Shown: positions 16,881 to 26,404 of the stretch, in pieces
Layout: each line of letters starts with the position of its first letter
How positions within the stretch are numbered: position 1 is the stretch's first letter
Origin: DAINRZ01 sp964634885
Lineage (GTDB): Bacteria; Bacteroidota; Ignavibacteria; Kapaibacteriales; UBA2268
Direction of reading: 5' to 3'
Length of the DNA: 64,000 bases
Assembly: GCA_964634885.1 (NCBI GenBank)
Contig: CAZWLN010000004.1
Location: 1-64,000 of the forward strand
Made by a program: the position numbers and the translations under genes
The notes under the pieces: generated by a model
What the model was told of the DNA's origin: nothing
The model's input: only the letters and a program-made list of their open reading frames with translations
Database searches by the model: none

Positions 16881-17780
16881 CTATCTGCGCCGGTTCGCAG
16901 CGAAGGCCACAGACTTTTTGTCGTCGTCGGCCATATCCGTCATGAATACGGCATAGACCGGTAGATGGTCGGAGATGTCAAGAGCAAAATCCTCACTCAG
17001 GTTGTAAATTGTCCTGAAGTTGAATACGTCGCCTTTCAGGTATTCCTGCACATTGTTGCCGATAAATAAGATGTTGTCATAGGTTGCAGTTCCCTTGACA
17101 TTTGTCTTTGTCCCGTCCTTGACGACATAGAATACTCCGGCAATTTTCCCCAACTCGTCAAACTCTGAGGGCGAAGCGTTAAGGTCACCCATCAGCAGGG
17201 CGTCTTTCTCTTTCTTGATTTCGCTGAGAAGGATGTCGTCGAGGGCGTTTACTTCCTGTGCCACTTCGTCGGGGTCAGTGTGTATATTGATGATGCTGAA
17301 ATCGAATTTGCCCGAGCGGCAGTAGCAAACGAACGGTTCCCTGTGAAGAAGGTCCTGTGGGTCCGGAACCTGGTACACACTGTCAACCGTTACCATGCTC
17401 TTACGGAAAACCAGCGCATACTGTTCCTTGGAACTTGTCCTTCCGAGCCTTTCTGAAATTCTGTAATCCCAGTCAGTGCCGAGCATATCGACAAGCCGGG
17501 GGATGATGGTAGCGTCGGTGCTGCGTACTTCCTGGATGGCGACGACGTCGAAATTACCGATGATAGATACAATTTTCTCCATCACGTCAGCTTTGCCGAT
17601 CTTCGTTGTCCCGAAGACCTGTATGTTGAACGACGCTACACGCAGTTGGTCAGAGTCGGCCTTGGGGCCGCTCGTAGAGTTGTCGTACGAACAGTAGAAA
17701 AATACGGTACATACTGCAATTATTTCTGCAAATATCAGAAGCCTGGATTTCCTGTGCCTGCGTTTACCCTTTTTCTTCAC
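16881..17780 (-). CDS. Membrane-anchored endonuclease/exonuclease/phosphatase (DNase I-like) protein
   Basis: A 299-residue protein with a basic N terminus, one membrane segment (about 13-32) and a complete DNase I-like domain. Motifs are ASFNIQVFG, DVVAIQEVR (catalytic Glu84), INIHTDP, MGDLNASPSEFD and ISDHLPVYAVF with the catalytic Asp-His. It probably acts in the periplasm or on the outer surface, on DNA or a phosphoester. The start is a GTG at 17780 with a G-rich ribosome-binding site just upstream; an upstream in-frame extension to 17897 has no such site. It lies tail to tail with the HNH gene. Confidence 0.85.
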   Translation of the reverse strand: MKKKGKRRHRKSRLLIFAEIIAVCTVFFYCSYDNSTSGPKADSDQLRVASFNIQVFGTTKIGKADVMEKIVSIIGNFDVVAIQEVRSTDATIIPRLVDMLGTDWDYRISERLGRTSSKEQYALVFRKSMVTVDSVYQVPDPQDLLHREPFVCYCRSGKFDFSIINIHTDPDEVAQEVNALDDILLSEIKKEKDALLMGDLNASPSEFDELGKIAGVFYVVKDGTKTNVKGTATYDNILFIGNNVQEYLKGDVFNFRTIYNLSEDFALDISDHLPVYAVFMTDMADDDKKSVAFAANRRR

Positions 17781-18032
17781 GATTTCCCCCCCGGAATTAA
17801 AAAGATGCAATTTATTATTTTTGTTTGAAAGTATCAAAAAAAAATGCAATTGAAAAAGTCTTTCTGCTGCTGCAAGACGCCTGCCGGAGAAAGGCATGGC
17901 GTTGGTGCAACGGCGTGCAAAGGCGCGAATTATAATACAAATAAAAGAAATTGATTATTACCACGTCAAAATTCTAAATTATTAACTTATTTTTGCATGA
18001 AATAGTAATCAGTATTAATCTTGGAGATTTGA

Positions 18033-18500
18033 ATGGCAAAAGTAATTGAAGGCGTTTACGATGCAAAAGGCAAGTCATTTGCCATCGTGGTTTCCCGTTG
18101 GAACCAGTTCGTAGTCAGTAAGATGCTCGACGGTGCGCTGGATGCGTTCCGCAGACATAACGCCGACGACAGTAAAATAACAATTGCATATTGTCCCGGC
18201 GCTTTCGAAATACCCCTGATAACAAAGAAAATGGCAGAATCGGGCAAATATGATGCGGTCATTGCCCTGGGAGCCGTCATCAGGGGCGCTACCCCGCATT
18301 TTGAATATATCGCCGGCGAAGTTACCAAAGGTATTGCCCATGTCAACCTGGAAACTGGTGTACCCTGCATCCTCGGCGTCATCACCACCGATTCCATCGA
18401 ACAAGCAATTGAACGTGCCGGCAGCAAATCCGGCAACAAGGGTTTCGAAGCGGCTGTCTCAGCCATTGAGATGGCTTCGCTCATCAAAGCGCTTAAGTAA
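18033..18500 (+). CDS. ribH: 6,7-dimethyl-8-ribityllumazine synthase
   Basis: This is the penultimate step of riboflavin synthesis: condensation of 5-amino-6-ribitylaminouracil with 3,4-dihydroxybutanone phosphate. At 155 residues it is the normal length. Signature segments are PGAFEIP (55-61) and LGAVIRGATPHFEYIAGEV (79-97) with catalytic His89. A GGAG lies seven bases before the ATG. Other rib genes are not in the window; the neighbours are a PorZ-like gene downstream and a nuclease upstream. The family forms icosahedral or pentameric assemblies. Confidence 0.96.
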   Translation: MAKVIEGVYDAKGKSFAIVVSRWNQFVVSKMLDGALDAFRRHNADDSKITIAYCPGAFEIPLITKKMAESGKYDAVIALGAVIRGATPHFEYIAGEVTKGIAHVNLETGVPCILGVITTDSIEQAIERAGSKSGNKGFEAAVSAIEMASLIKALK

Positions 18501-18525
18501 GAGTCAATAAAATTACAGGAAGACC

Positions 18526-20775
18526 ATGAAAACAGCCAGATTATCGATTGCAGCAGTTTTGCTGTGCCTTGTGAGTTCCGTTGCCTTTTCTGCGCAGTTC
18601 CGGCTGGACAACTGGAAGCATCACAATTCATTTCTCGACGTACGCTCTGCCGATATTGACGCCGAAGGCAACATCTGGTGCGGAACATCAGGCGGTGTCT
18701 ATGTCTATGATCAAAAGAACGATACTTACCGTATATACAATAACATCAACGGGCTGCTCAGCATCGATATTACCATGGTTAAGTACAATCCCGGAAACGG
18801 AGCAGTTTACATCGGTTCCAATGACGGTTATATAGATATATATACTAAAGAAGGGAAATGGGTGCACGTAACCGACATCAGCAGTTCTCCCAATACCATT
18901 AAACAGATAAGAGATATTGAATTCTTCGACGGGCTGGCATACATTGCCACCTCTTTTGGCCTGACTGTTCTTGACACCGACGAGAATGTATTCATTGAAA
19001 CTATTCAGAAAGTAAGCCACTTTGCGGCCAATCCCATTGTAAACGACCTGCAGGTCAATAACGACACGCTATGGATCGCTACAGAGCTGGGGCTTGCCGC
19101 TTGCCCGCTCTCAAAGTCCCTCTCTGTCCCGGACAACTGGAAAACATATTCTTTCCCTGACAATGGGGGCGACGGGAGATTCTCGAGTATTGTTAAAGTT
19201 AAAGACAGCCTTTACTTTGCTGCCGATTCGGTTATTTACAAATTGTCTTCAGACACGTTAGAGATGCACAAGTCCCTCGCTAACTGGGAAGTAATCGATC
19301 AGCTCCTGAATGTTAACGACACTTTATACTGGACAATCAAGTTCTATATAATGTCCGAAAAGACTACACGCTACAACCTCTTCGACTATTCGAAATTAAT
19401 TCAGCAGGTTTATTACATGACCTACGAAGGAAAGCCTTTCTTTGTCCTTGCCTATTCGAACGCAGGCATGGCGATACTTACCGATACCATCATATACAGG
19501 ATCCCCGATTCTCCTGCTTCGAATGATTTTATGAGCATGGACGTGGACAAGAACGGGAACCTGTGGGTTGCCTCCGGCCAAAGAGGGGTGTTAAAGTATG
19601 ACGGTTCGCTGTGGAAGTCTTTTAAGTACAGGTACTATGATAAGGACACCACCCTGATGGACTACAGGGAGATTACCGCTGCTTCCGACGGCCGGATAAT
19701 TGCCGGTACCTGGGGGCAGGGCTTCAGCGTTTTCTATGATACGGACAGCATACCCTCTGTATATCATTATTCCAATCTAAACACCCCATTGACATGTCCT
19801 GGCGGCAATCCCGAGTATTATATCGTTTCCCTGGAGTCTGCCGTTGACAGCAAAGGTGTTCTGTGGATTGTCAATTACGGTAAGGAAAAAAGCGGTCCCG
19901 TACTCGTTGCCGGAAAAGACGACACCTGGTATCCGTTCGTTAACAAAGTAAACCAGTCTGACCGTTACTTCGTCTGTCTTGCCGTTGACAACTATGGTAC
20001 AAAATGGATTGGTTCACAGGACAAAGGCGGCCTCTATTACTTCAATGAGCGCGGTACTCTCGACGATGCGTCTGACGACAAGTACGGCGCCGTTACCTCG
20101 TCAAACGGCCTTGCAGACAATGCAGTCAATGATATTGTTCTGGACAAGAACGGTTTACTTTGGGCCGGCACCGCAGGAGGCCTTAACTACATTGCAAGTA
20201 CCTACAACGTTCTGAGCGGCAGCAAAATTACTGCCCGTCAGCCTGTACCCAAACTGCTCCGCGAGGTCGCAGTCAACTGCCTGCTGGTTGACGCCGTCAA
20301 CAATCTGTGGATTGGCACCGAAAACGGTTTGTTCATCATGGACGACGAGCAGAACCTGATTGGGAATTACACCATTGGCAACAGTCCGCTGATCAGTAAC
20401 AGAATCTTCTCCCTGGCACACAACCCGGAAGACGGTACTGTTTATATCGGAACAGATAAGGGTATGACCGAAGTACGAAGCCTTTCCGTCAAACCTCTTG
20501 AGACTTACGACATTAAAACCTATCCTCAGCCTTTTGACCCTCTCAGGGACACAGAGATGAGAATTGAAGGACTGGCAGAAAATACCAGCATCAGGATCCT
20601 TAAAGTCAATGGGGAATTCGTCAGGGCTCTGGAAACCACCAGCAAGGTTGTCATCTGGGACGGTAAAGACGACAACGGCCATTACGTAGCTACCGGTGTC
20701 TATCTGATCGTCGGCTCTTCCGAAAGCAACGGCAACGGTACCGTTGCAAAAATTGCGGTAATAAGAAACAACTGA
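18526..20775 (+). CDS. PorZ-like double beta-propeller protein (T9SS component candidate)
   Basis: A 749-residue exported protein with a signal peptide (about 1-24). It is filled with two-component-regulator-type propeller repeats such as GNIWCGTSGGVYVYD, GNLWVASGQRGVLKYDG, GLLWAGTAGGLNYI and NNLWIGTENGLFIMD. The last 90 residues form a FlgD-like domain (YPQPFDPLRDTEMRIEG ... VIWDGKDDNGHYVATGVYLI). Length, two propeller blocks and this C-terminal domain match PorZ of Porphyromonas, which delivers anionic LPS to the T9SS attachment complex. A generic propeller cargo is the alternative. It starts 25 bp after ribH and is followed at once by a membrane glycosyltransferase, which fits a surface-glycan role. 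Confidence 0.7.
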   Translation: MKTARLSIAAVLLCLVSSVAFSAQFRLDNWKHHNSFLDVRSADIDAEGNIWCGTSGGVYVYDQKNDTYRIYNNINGLLSIDITMVKYNPGNGAVYIGSNDGYIDIYTKEGKWVHVTDISSSPNTIKQIRDIEFFDGLAYIATSFGLTVLDTDENVFIETIQKVSHFAANPIVNDLQVNNDTLWIATELGLAACPLSKSLSVPDNWKTYSFPDNGGDGRFSSIVKVKDSLYFAADSVIYKLSSDTLEMHKSLANWEVIDQLLNVNDTLYWTIKFYIMSEKTTRYNLFDYSKLIQQVYYMTYEGKPFFVLAYSNAGMAILTDTIIYRIPDSPASNDFMSMDVDKNGNLWVASGQRGVLKYDGSLWKSFKYRYYDKDTTLMDYREITAASDGRIIAGTWGQGFSVFYDTDSIPSVYHYSNLNTPLTCPGGNPEYYIVSLESAVDSKGVLWIVNYGKEKSGPVLVAGKDDTWYPFVNKVNQSDRYFVCLAVDNYGTKWIGSQDKGGLYYFNERGTLDDASDDKYGAVTSSNGLADNAVNDIVLDKNGLLWAGTAGGLNYIASTYNVLSGSKITARQPVPKLLREVAVNCLLVDAVNNLWIGTENGLFIMDDEQNLIGNYTIGNSPLISNRIFSLAHNPEDGTVYIGTDKGMTEVRSLSVKPLETYDIKTYPQPFDPLRDTEMRIEGLAENTSIRILKVNGEFVRALETTSKVVIWDGKDDNGHYVATGVYLIVGSSESNGNGTVAKIAVIRNN

Positions 20776-20785
20776 TCTGTTGCCC

Positions 20786-22480
20786 ATGCCCGGTAAAAAC
20801 AACAGGAGAGGGGCCGCTGCATATCTCCTCATTGCCATCACTACCATTATTGCGTGGTTCCCTTCGCTTTTCATCAGGCTTATTAATGATGATTTCCAGA
20901 TAATACTGTGGATTGTGCCCGATTCCCTTGCGGAATGCTTCAGGCCTCTCTGGTCCCCCCATGTAGTGGATGTTTACTGGAGGCCCCTTGCGGCAATGGT
21001 CAACACATTTACCATATTTTTCTTCGGCCCCGACCCCTTTGTCTTTCACCTGGTCAGCCTTGCTGCATATACCATTGCAGCATTGTTGCTTTTCAGGTTC
21101 ATGAAACTGCTCAATCTTTCCACAGAAGCTTCACTGCTGTTTACGCTTCTGTTCTCGCTGCTGCCTTCCCACGAGATGGCTGTAGCCTGGCTCTCCACAA
21201 GGAATGATATTTTTTCACTGATTTTCATCCTGCTGGCCCTGTCCTTCTTTATTAAAAGAATGGGTTTGCCGGAACTACCAACTGTGCCTGCCGGTGCCTT
21301 CACCGTGAAAGAGGGAGTGGCTGCCGGCCCGGGCGGGAGATTGACGGGCTCGGGATTCTTCATAGTGCTGACAGTATTGATGTTGATTGCTTTCCTCAAC
21401 AAAGAAGCAGCCTATCCTTTGGTGCTCATGTTCCCGTTCTACAGGCTGGTTTACTGTGGTGAACCGGTTGGACGGTTAAAGGTGTACCGGGAATTCATTG
21501 CCGGCAGCGCCCTGATTCTTTCCATTGTCTTCCTGCGTTGGCTCTTCATCGGCGGTGGCTTCCTGTTCCAGTCGCAAAACGTAAGTACGGTGTCCTTCGG
21601 AGACATGGTTTTCAATTTCGCTGCATACCTGCCACTTTCGTTCATTCCGTCGGACCTGCTGGAACATCTCTACCTGTTTGCAAAAGCCAATGTCGCGGTT
21701 TTCTCGATGATCTGTGCGGCAGCCCTTACAGGAGCCGTCCTATTATTCCGTCGGACAAGAATTATTAATCGAAAAGCGGCCCTCTTTGGCCTTTTTTGGT
21801 TCCTGGCCTTCATCGTCCCCGTATTGTTCAAGCTTGGCCGCTGGTACACATTCATTCCTTCCGCCGGCCTGGTAATTACACTTGCTGCTTTCTATGATTC
21901 AGTGAACCATAAAAATTTGCGAAGGGTGGCAATCCTGTTCCTGATTGCAGTGTCGGGCTACTCCGGTTTCGAGCGAATGAACGACTGGGCCGGGGTATCG
22001 GAAAAGTCTGAGAAGGCTTTTCTGTCCCTTCGGTCCATTGACTGCAAAGACATGGACCATATTACCCTGCTTGCAGCACCCAATAAAACCGACAATGTCA
22101 ATTCGATGTGTGTCGGTGTCCAGCAATTAGTGAATTATCATACCGGACATTCTTCTGCCGATGTGGCTTATCCCTTGAAAACCGAGACCTTCGGCGATTG
22201 CAGGATCAGCATGGACAGGCCGGCTGACAGATGCTTCATTTTCAGGGCTACTAACTGCCGCTTTCTCATCCCCGGCAGCAAATCTGCTTCTTACCTGACG
22301 GACGAGGAAAGAAGCTACGCTGACAGCTCCATTGCTATCAATGTAATCAACCACAGCGACGGCAGGTCTGTCGCCCGTGTACGATTGCTGAAACCACCGC
22401 CCGGGCCTGCTGCAATAATATACTACGACGGGACTGTTTTCAGGAAGATCGACGCTTCCGGCGCCAATGAGGATCAGTAG
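20786..22480 (+). CDS. GT-C fold multi-pass membrane glycosyltransferase-like protein
   Basis: A protein of about 564 residues with roughly ten hydrophobic segments and a soluble C-terminal part. The first loop carries INDDFQII and later YWRPL. Acidic residues of this type in the first external loop are typical of GT-C enzymes (PMT/ArnT/TMTC-like), which use polyprenyl-phosphate sugars. HEMAVAWLSTRND, in the second loop, is also common in that group. The start is uncertain: ATG 20786 lies 10 bp past the PorZ-like stop and a TTG is at 20780, with no clear ribosome-binding site for either. Translational coupling to the PorZ-like gene is likely. Acceptor and donor are unknown. Confidence 0.6.
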   Translation: MPGKNNRRGAAAYLLIAITTIIAWFPSLFIRLINDDFQIILWIVPDSLAECFRPLWSPHVVDVYWRPLAAMVNTFTIFFFGPDPFVFHLVSLAAYTIAALLLFRFMKLLNLSTEASLLFTLLFSLLPSHEMAVAWLSTRNDIFSLIFILLALSFFIKRMGLPELPTVPAGAFTVKEGVAAGPGGRLTGSGFFIVLTVLMLIAFLNKEAAYPLVLMFPFYRLVYCGEPVGRLKVYREFIAGSALILSIVFLRWLFIGGGFLFQSQNVSTVSFGDMVFNFAAYLPLSFIPSDLLEHLYLFAKANVAVFSMICAAALTGAVLLFRRTRIINRKAALFGLFWFLAFIVPVLFKLGRWYTFIPSAGLVITLAAFYDSVNHKNLRRVAILFLIAVSGYSGFERMNDWAGVSEKSEKAFLSLRSIDCKDMDHITLLAAPNKTDNVNSMCVGVQQLVNYHTGHSSADVAYPLKTETFGDCRISMDRPADRCFIFRATNCRFLIPGSKSASYLTDEERSYADSSIAINVINHSDGRSVARVRLLKPPPGPAAIIYYDGTVFRKIDASGANEDQ

Positions 22481-22936
22481 TTGCGAAATAATATGCTTTA
22501 CGCACCGGTCGCCGTCCTCAGCCTCCCGTGTATTATCACGGGAGCAGATGTATTACCAGATGCAATACATGAAATGCAATAGGAAATGAAAACCGGTGCT
22601 AACGCAATGACAATAAAGAAATTAGCCCGTGCTGTTTAAGTAACATTGCACAGGTAAGTACATTTATAAATTGCCTGTAAAGCATGAGAAGCACTGTTTC
22701 TCAGGACTTTTTTGCCATAATAAAAATATTAATAAAAAAGCAGCGTCTAACCCTATGATATTTTTGATAATTAAAATTATATACCTGAATTTACGGATGG
22801 CATTACGTATTAGTTGGTATTTATGAATTTTACCGAATACTCGGTATTTACTTCTTTGATTCTGTAACGTATGTTTGTAAGGTAATAAAAAACAATTTTG
22901 AAAATATGTAAAGTATAATATATCAGGAAAATGAAA
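22481..22936. other. Intergenic region with a hairpin
   Basis: A strong stem-loop, CTCCCGTG-TATTAT-CACGGGAG (22523-22544), lies 42 bp after the glycosyltransferase stop. It has no T-run, so it may act as a 3'-end stabiliser or Rho-dependent end. The rest is AT-rich and holds the promoter of the next gene; no clear -33/-7 pair is seen. Confidence 0.6.
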
Positions 22937-23437
22937 ATGAAAATGCTGGTAAAATTCAAAATACTTGTGGTCCTTGCAACCTTTCTGTCAATCAGCTATT
23001 GCAGCGAAGCACAGAAAATGTTCAACGATCAGATACTATGCGGCGATTCAAAACTTAGTGTCCGTATGATTACCGGCAATGTCTATCTTGGCTGGATCAA
23101 CCCTGACGGCGCCAAAGAACTCTCGAACGACTATGCATTGGAATTTGAAGTATTAGGAACCGCCAACCAGAAATTTCGCGCCCAGGGCACATTTGACTGG
23201 AGGGACCGTACAGTCTTCATCATGGGCAGCAGGTGGTTTTACGACGACAGGAATACTGCTACCTGGACCATGCTCGACGGCGGCAACTCCTTCAACAAAG
23301 CGGATTTCAGGATTAAAACAAATACTAAGAAAGCGCACTTTAAACTCGTACCCGGAACTTTGTTCGCATCTCCCAGCTCATTAGAGGGCTTCTATACTTT
23401 TGAAGTCCAACTCGAAGTTCAGGATCTTTCAATTTAA
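22937..23437 (+). CDS. Exported protein of unknown function
   Basis: A 166-residue protein with a signal peptide ending near SYCSEAQ. The mature part is mainly beta-strand with conserved-looking aromatic and charged stretches (GNVYLGWINPDGAKEL, GTFDWRDRTVFIMGSRWFYDD). No family is recognised. Three in-frame ATGs (22931, 22937, 22943) are possible starts; 22937 is best spaced from the AGGA at 22925-22928. It is a single gene between an AT-rich promoter region and a strong bidirectional terminator. Confidence 0.6.
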   Translation: MKMLVKFKILVVLATFLSISYCSEAQKMFNDQILCGDSKLSVRMITGNVYLGWINPDGAKELSNDYALEFEVLGTANQKFRAQGTFDWRDRTVFIMGSRWFYDDRNTATWTMLDGGNSFNKADFRIKTNTKKAHFKLVPGTLFASPSSLEGFYTFEVQLEVQDLSI

Positions 23438-23464
23438 CGTAATCATTGATAGATCGGCAACATG

Positions 23465-23497
23465 AAAAAAAAGCTGCTCAAAAGGCAGCTTTTTTTT
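23465..23497. terminator. Symmetrical bidirectional terminator
   Basis: AAAAAAAAGCTGC and GCAGCTTTTTTTT flank a 7-base loop, so both strands have a hairpin followed by T8. It separates the convergent genes ending at 23437 (+) and 23509 (-). Confidence 0.92.
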
Positions 23498-23508
23498 GTA
23501 ACTGCTCC

Positions 23509-24240
23509 CTACATTCCAATTACCTCTTTTTTGTAGCCGGAAGGAATTTCACAGTCCAATTTCCTGTCGTCGATGGGCCGGTTTAATTGCAGGTCCCTGA
23601 TGAGAACCATGTCGCTGCGGATGTTTCTGCCGGCCATGTCCTTCTCTTCATACAGGTACTTTATTATCATAAATGAATTCATATCCAGGTAATAGGTAGC
23701 GTCTGTGATGTGAAATTCAGGTGTCGTGTCGCACTTTGACAGGATATAACATTCCCTGCCGCCGGTTTCGTCGGTACCAAGGAAAAGGAGGTTGCGTGTT
23801 TTGGGCCCAATCGTTACGTCGGGTTCCTTTTTGATAACATAGTCGATGACATGACGGTATGTCTGTGCAAAGTCCAGTGGGTTCGATGAAGGCCGGGGTA
23901 CCATGGCAATCCTGTCCCGGGGGTTAACAAGCATGAAACAGCCTTGGTGGTATATAGCATAAGCCTTGCCGGGTTCGTCAATCCTGTAAGAAAAACCGTA
24001 AGCGTCCTGTGCTGTCTTTTTAACAAGGACATTATACTCGATATAGCCTGTGTCTTTGTCTCTGGAATGAACCCTCAGGAGAGTGTAGCTTGCGGACTGT
24101 ACGGAGGCTGCAGCGCTGTCGGCTTTTAACAGTAAAAGCTGAGGGTCGGGGTTTGAAATTTTGTTGCTGCAGGAAGGAAGCCAAAACATCAGCAAGGTTG
24201 CGGAAACAGCAAGGAGCGCCGGTAATCGTAATATTCTCAT
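23509..24240 (-). CDS. LolA-like periplasmic lipoprotein
   Basis: A 243-residue lipoprotein with a lipobox LPSC at the end of a hydrophobic N-terminal segment. The mature part resembles outer-membrane lipoprotein-sorting (LolA/LolB-fold) domains: a long beta-rich sheet with ATYYLDMNSFMIIKYLYEE and a final SGYKKE that matches the usual P-x-GY end of the fold. It may carry lipids or lipoproteins across the periplasm, or be an uncharacterised member. The partner gene is not nearby. It is a single-gene unit sharing a terminator with the upstream neighbour. Confidence 0.6.
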   Translation of the reverse strand: MRILRLPALLAVSATLLMFWLPSCSNKISNPDPQLLLLKADSAAASVQSASYTLLRVHSRDKDTGYIEYNVLVKKTAQDAYGFSYRIDEPGKAYAIYHQGCFMLVNPRDRIAMVPRPSSNPLDFAQTYRHVIDYVIKKEPDVTIGPKTRNLLFLGTDETGGRECYILSKCDTTPEFHITDATYYLDMNSFMIIKYLYEEKDMAGRNIRSDMVLIRDLQLNRPIDDRKLDCEIPSGYKKEVIGM

Positions 24241-24609
24241 AAAAGCCCAAATAATTTATTGAACAAAAATCAAAAATCATTGCAAACAATAGCAATATAA
24301 AAAAAATTGCAGCATTATTTTTCCGATTAATTACTATTCTGTTTAGGTAGCTGGTAAAAGAGTAAGCCTCCGGGGGAAATGAATAGTTGAAAATCATTGA
24401 AGTAATAAATGCTTACTTTGCAGTTACAGGGAAATTTTGTAAATTATTTTCTTTGGAATAAATGAATTGACAGAATTATTAACCATCAACCCCGGTCGTT
24501 AATTCAGCTACATTTCAAAAAAGCAATGGGTACAGAGGGAGCGAACAGACGGAGCCCCCGGAACAGGAAATAATAAACAGAATTATAAATATTTGTTAGA
24601 ATTGGTGAT
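24241..24609. other. Divergent intergenic region
   Basis: AT-rich sequence between the divergent lipoprotein and MFS genes. It contains a GC-rich islet at about 24530-24570 with no ORF longer than 15 codons. No clear operator or RNA structure was found. Confidence 0.4.
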
Positions 24610-26010
24610 ATGACTGAAAAACTGAACAAATTGATGAATGACTCTCCCGGCATGCGTTGGGGAATGCTTGTTCTGATTTCAATGACTATGCTTGCCGCAT
24701 ACTTTTTTGTCGATATGATTGCTCCCCTGATGACGATGATCCAGGCGAACTACAAATGGTCGCCCGGAGCATACGGATTCTTTTCAGGGTCCGAGTATAT
24801 GCTCAATGTATGTGGGTTCCTGATTCTGTCAGGTATCATCCTGGATAAAATGGGTATAAGATTTTCAGGCTTCGCTGCTGCATTGGTAATGGTCGTCGGC
24901 GGCCTGATCAAATTGTACGGTTTAACACCCGAATTTAACAATGGCGGTTTCGGCTTTGACTTTTTCAACTCATTCCTTCCCGATCTGCCTCCTTCGGCAA
25001 AAGTAGCATCGATTGGATACACACTTTTTGGTGTTGGTGTAGAGATGGCCGGTATTACGACATCGAGAACCGTTGTCAAATGGTTCAAAGGTAAAGAATT
25101 GGCTCTGGCGATGGGTATGCAGATGTCCATTGCAAGGTTGGGAGCCTCCGCTGCTTTAGCATTGTCTCCAATCATTTCCGGCGCCGGCACGGCCAATGAG
25201 AATCCCCTGAATTCTGCCTATGTAGGCCTGGCTTTACTTGCAATCGGATTGATGACGTTTACCATCTACACATTCTTCGACAGGAAATTTGACAAGCAGA
25301 TTGAAGATACCAATCCTTCAGATCCCGCAGATGAATTCCACGTCAGGGATCTGGCAAAAATCATTAAGAATCCCGGGTTCATTTGTATTGCTCTGCTGTG
25401 TGTGACGTTTTACTGTGGAGTGTTCCCATTCCTGAAATATGCAACAAGTATGTTTGAAAGTAAACTGTCGATAGACACGGCTGCTGCAAGTAAAATCAGT
25501 GCATTCCTGCCGATTGGTACAATCATCCTGACCCCTGTTTTCGGATACTTTCTCGACAAAAAAGGAAAGGGGGCCAGCCTGATGCTCCTTGGCGGCTTGT
25601 TGATGGGTTTGTCCCATCTGGTATTTGCCGTAATGCCGATTACGACTTTCTGGGCCTATGTGGTTATGGGCGTTCTCGGTGTCTCATTTTCTCTTGTTCC
25701 GGCTTCCATGTGGCCTTCAGTACCGAAAATCGTAGAAGAGAGGTATCTCGGTTCAGCCTACGCACTCGTTTTCTGGATACAGAATATCGGCCTCTGGGCA
25801 ATGCCGGCGATTATAGGAATTGTCCTTGACGCTGCCAATCCCGGAGTTGCAGGGCAAATACAGGCAGGTGTAGCCGGTGCAAAGTATGACTATACGATAC
25901 CGATGCTTTGCTTTACCGCACTTGGAGTACTTGCAATAATATTTGCCTTTGCCCTGGTTGCCATTGACAAGAAGAAAGGTTACGGCCTCGAAAAGCCTAA
26001 TAAAGTTTAG
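24610..26010 (+). CDS. Major facilitator superfamily transporter
   Basis: A 466-residue protein with 12 predicted membrane helices. Loop 2-3 has DKMGIRFSGF and helix 5 has ELALAMGMQMSIARLGA, as in organic-anion or nitrate-type MFS carriers. The C-terminal half repeats the DKKGKGAS loop. The substrate is unknown. The start is the ATG at 24610, preceded by a weak GGTGAT. It is transcribed alone and ends in a strong terminator. Confidence 0.8.
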   Translation: MTEKLNKLMNDSPGMRWGMLVLISMTMLAAYFFVDMIAPLMTMIQANYKWSPGAYGFFSGSEYMLNVCGFLILSGIILDKMGIRFSGFAAALVMVVGGLIKLYGLTPEFNNGGFGFDFFNSFLPDLPPSAKVASIGYTLFGVGVEMAGITTSRTVVKWFKGKELALAMGMQMSIARLGASAALALSPIISGAGTANENPLNSAYVGLALLAIGLMTFTIYTFFDRKFDKQIEDTNPSDPADEFHVRDLAKIIKNPGFICIALLCVTFYCGVFPFLKYATSMFESKLSIDTAAASKISAFLPIGTIILTPVFGYFLDKKGKGASLMLLGGLLMGLSHLVFAVMPITTFWAYVVMGVLGVSFSLVPASMWPSVPKIVEERYLGSAYALVFWIQNIGLWAMPAIIGIVLDAANPGVAGQIQAGVAGAKYDYTIPMLCFTALGVLAIIFAFALVAIDKKKGYGLEKPNKV

Positions 26011-26055
26011 CAAACTAAACTATATATCCTGCGAATTACAGGGTAAAATAGCCTG

Positions 26056-26097
26056 CGGCTGTCCTGCGAAATAATCAGGGACAGCCGTTTTTTTTAA
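26056..26097 (+). terminator. Terminator after the MFS gene
   Basis: CGGCTGTCC and GGACAGCCG form a 9-bp perfect stem followed by TTTTTTTTT. It lies 46 bp after the stop codon. Confidence 0.92.
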
Positions 26098-26404
26098 ATG
26101 AAAATTAATATTTTCATTTAAATTACGAAAAATTTTAAAATAGCCTAAAGTAAGGTCAGATTCTATCCGATATATTCTTATATGGAAATATGGCGCCGGT
26201 TGAAGACGAGGTCATGTAAACAATTAACATAAGTTATTTTATTAGATTTATATTGGAGATTTAATTTTATAATTATGAATTATGTAATAAAATTATTAAA
26301 TTACAAAAATATAGAGTAAAATTATTGAATTTATTAAATATTGCCTTTGACAATATTATAATTATTTTTTGTACTATTTTAATCATATTGCGGGATAGGA
26401 TTAA
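26098..26404. other. Very AT-rich intergenic region
   Basis: About 300 bp dominated by A/T runs (ATTATAAT-type repeats) ahead of the M29/NicX-like gene. It must contain that gene's promoter, but the low complexity prevents a specific call. No ORF or hairpin stands out. Confidence 0.4.

Noticed and set aside
22898..22928. TTG-N20-TATCAGGA as a promoter for the exported protein at 22937
   Set aside because: The -7 position would lie only about 10 bases before the start codon, leaving no room for a leader, so the match is probably chance.
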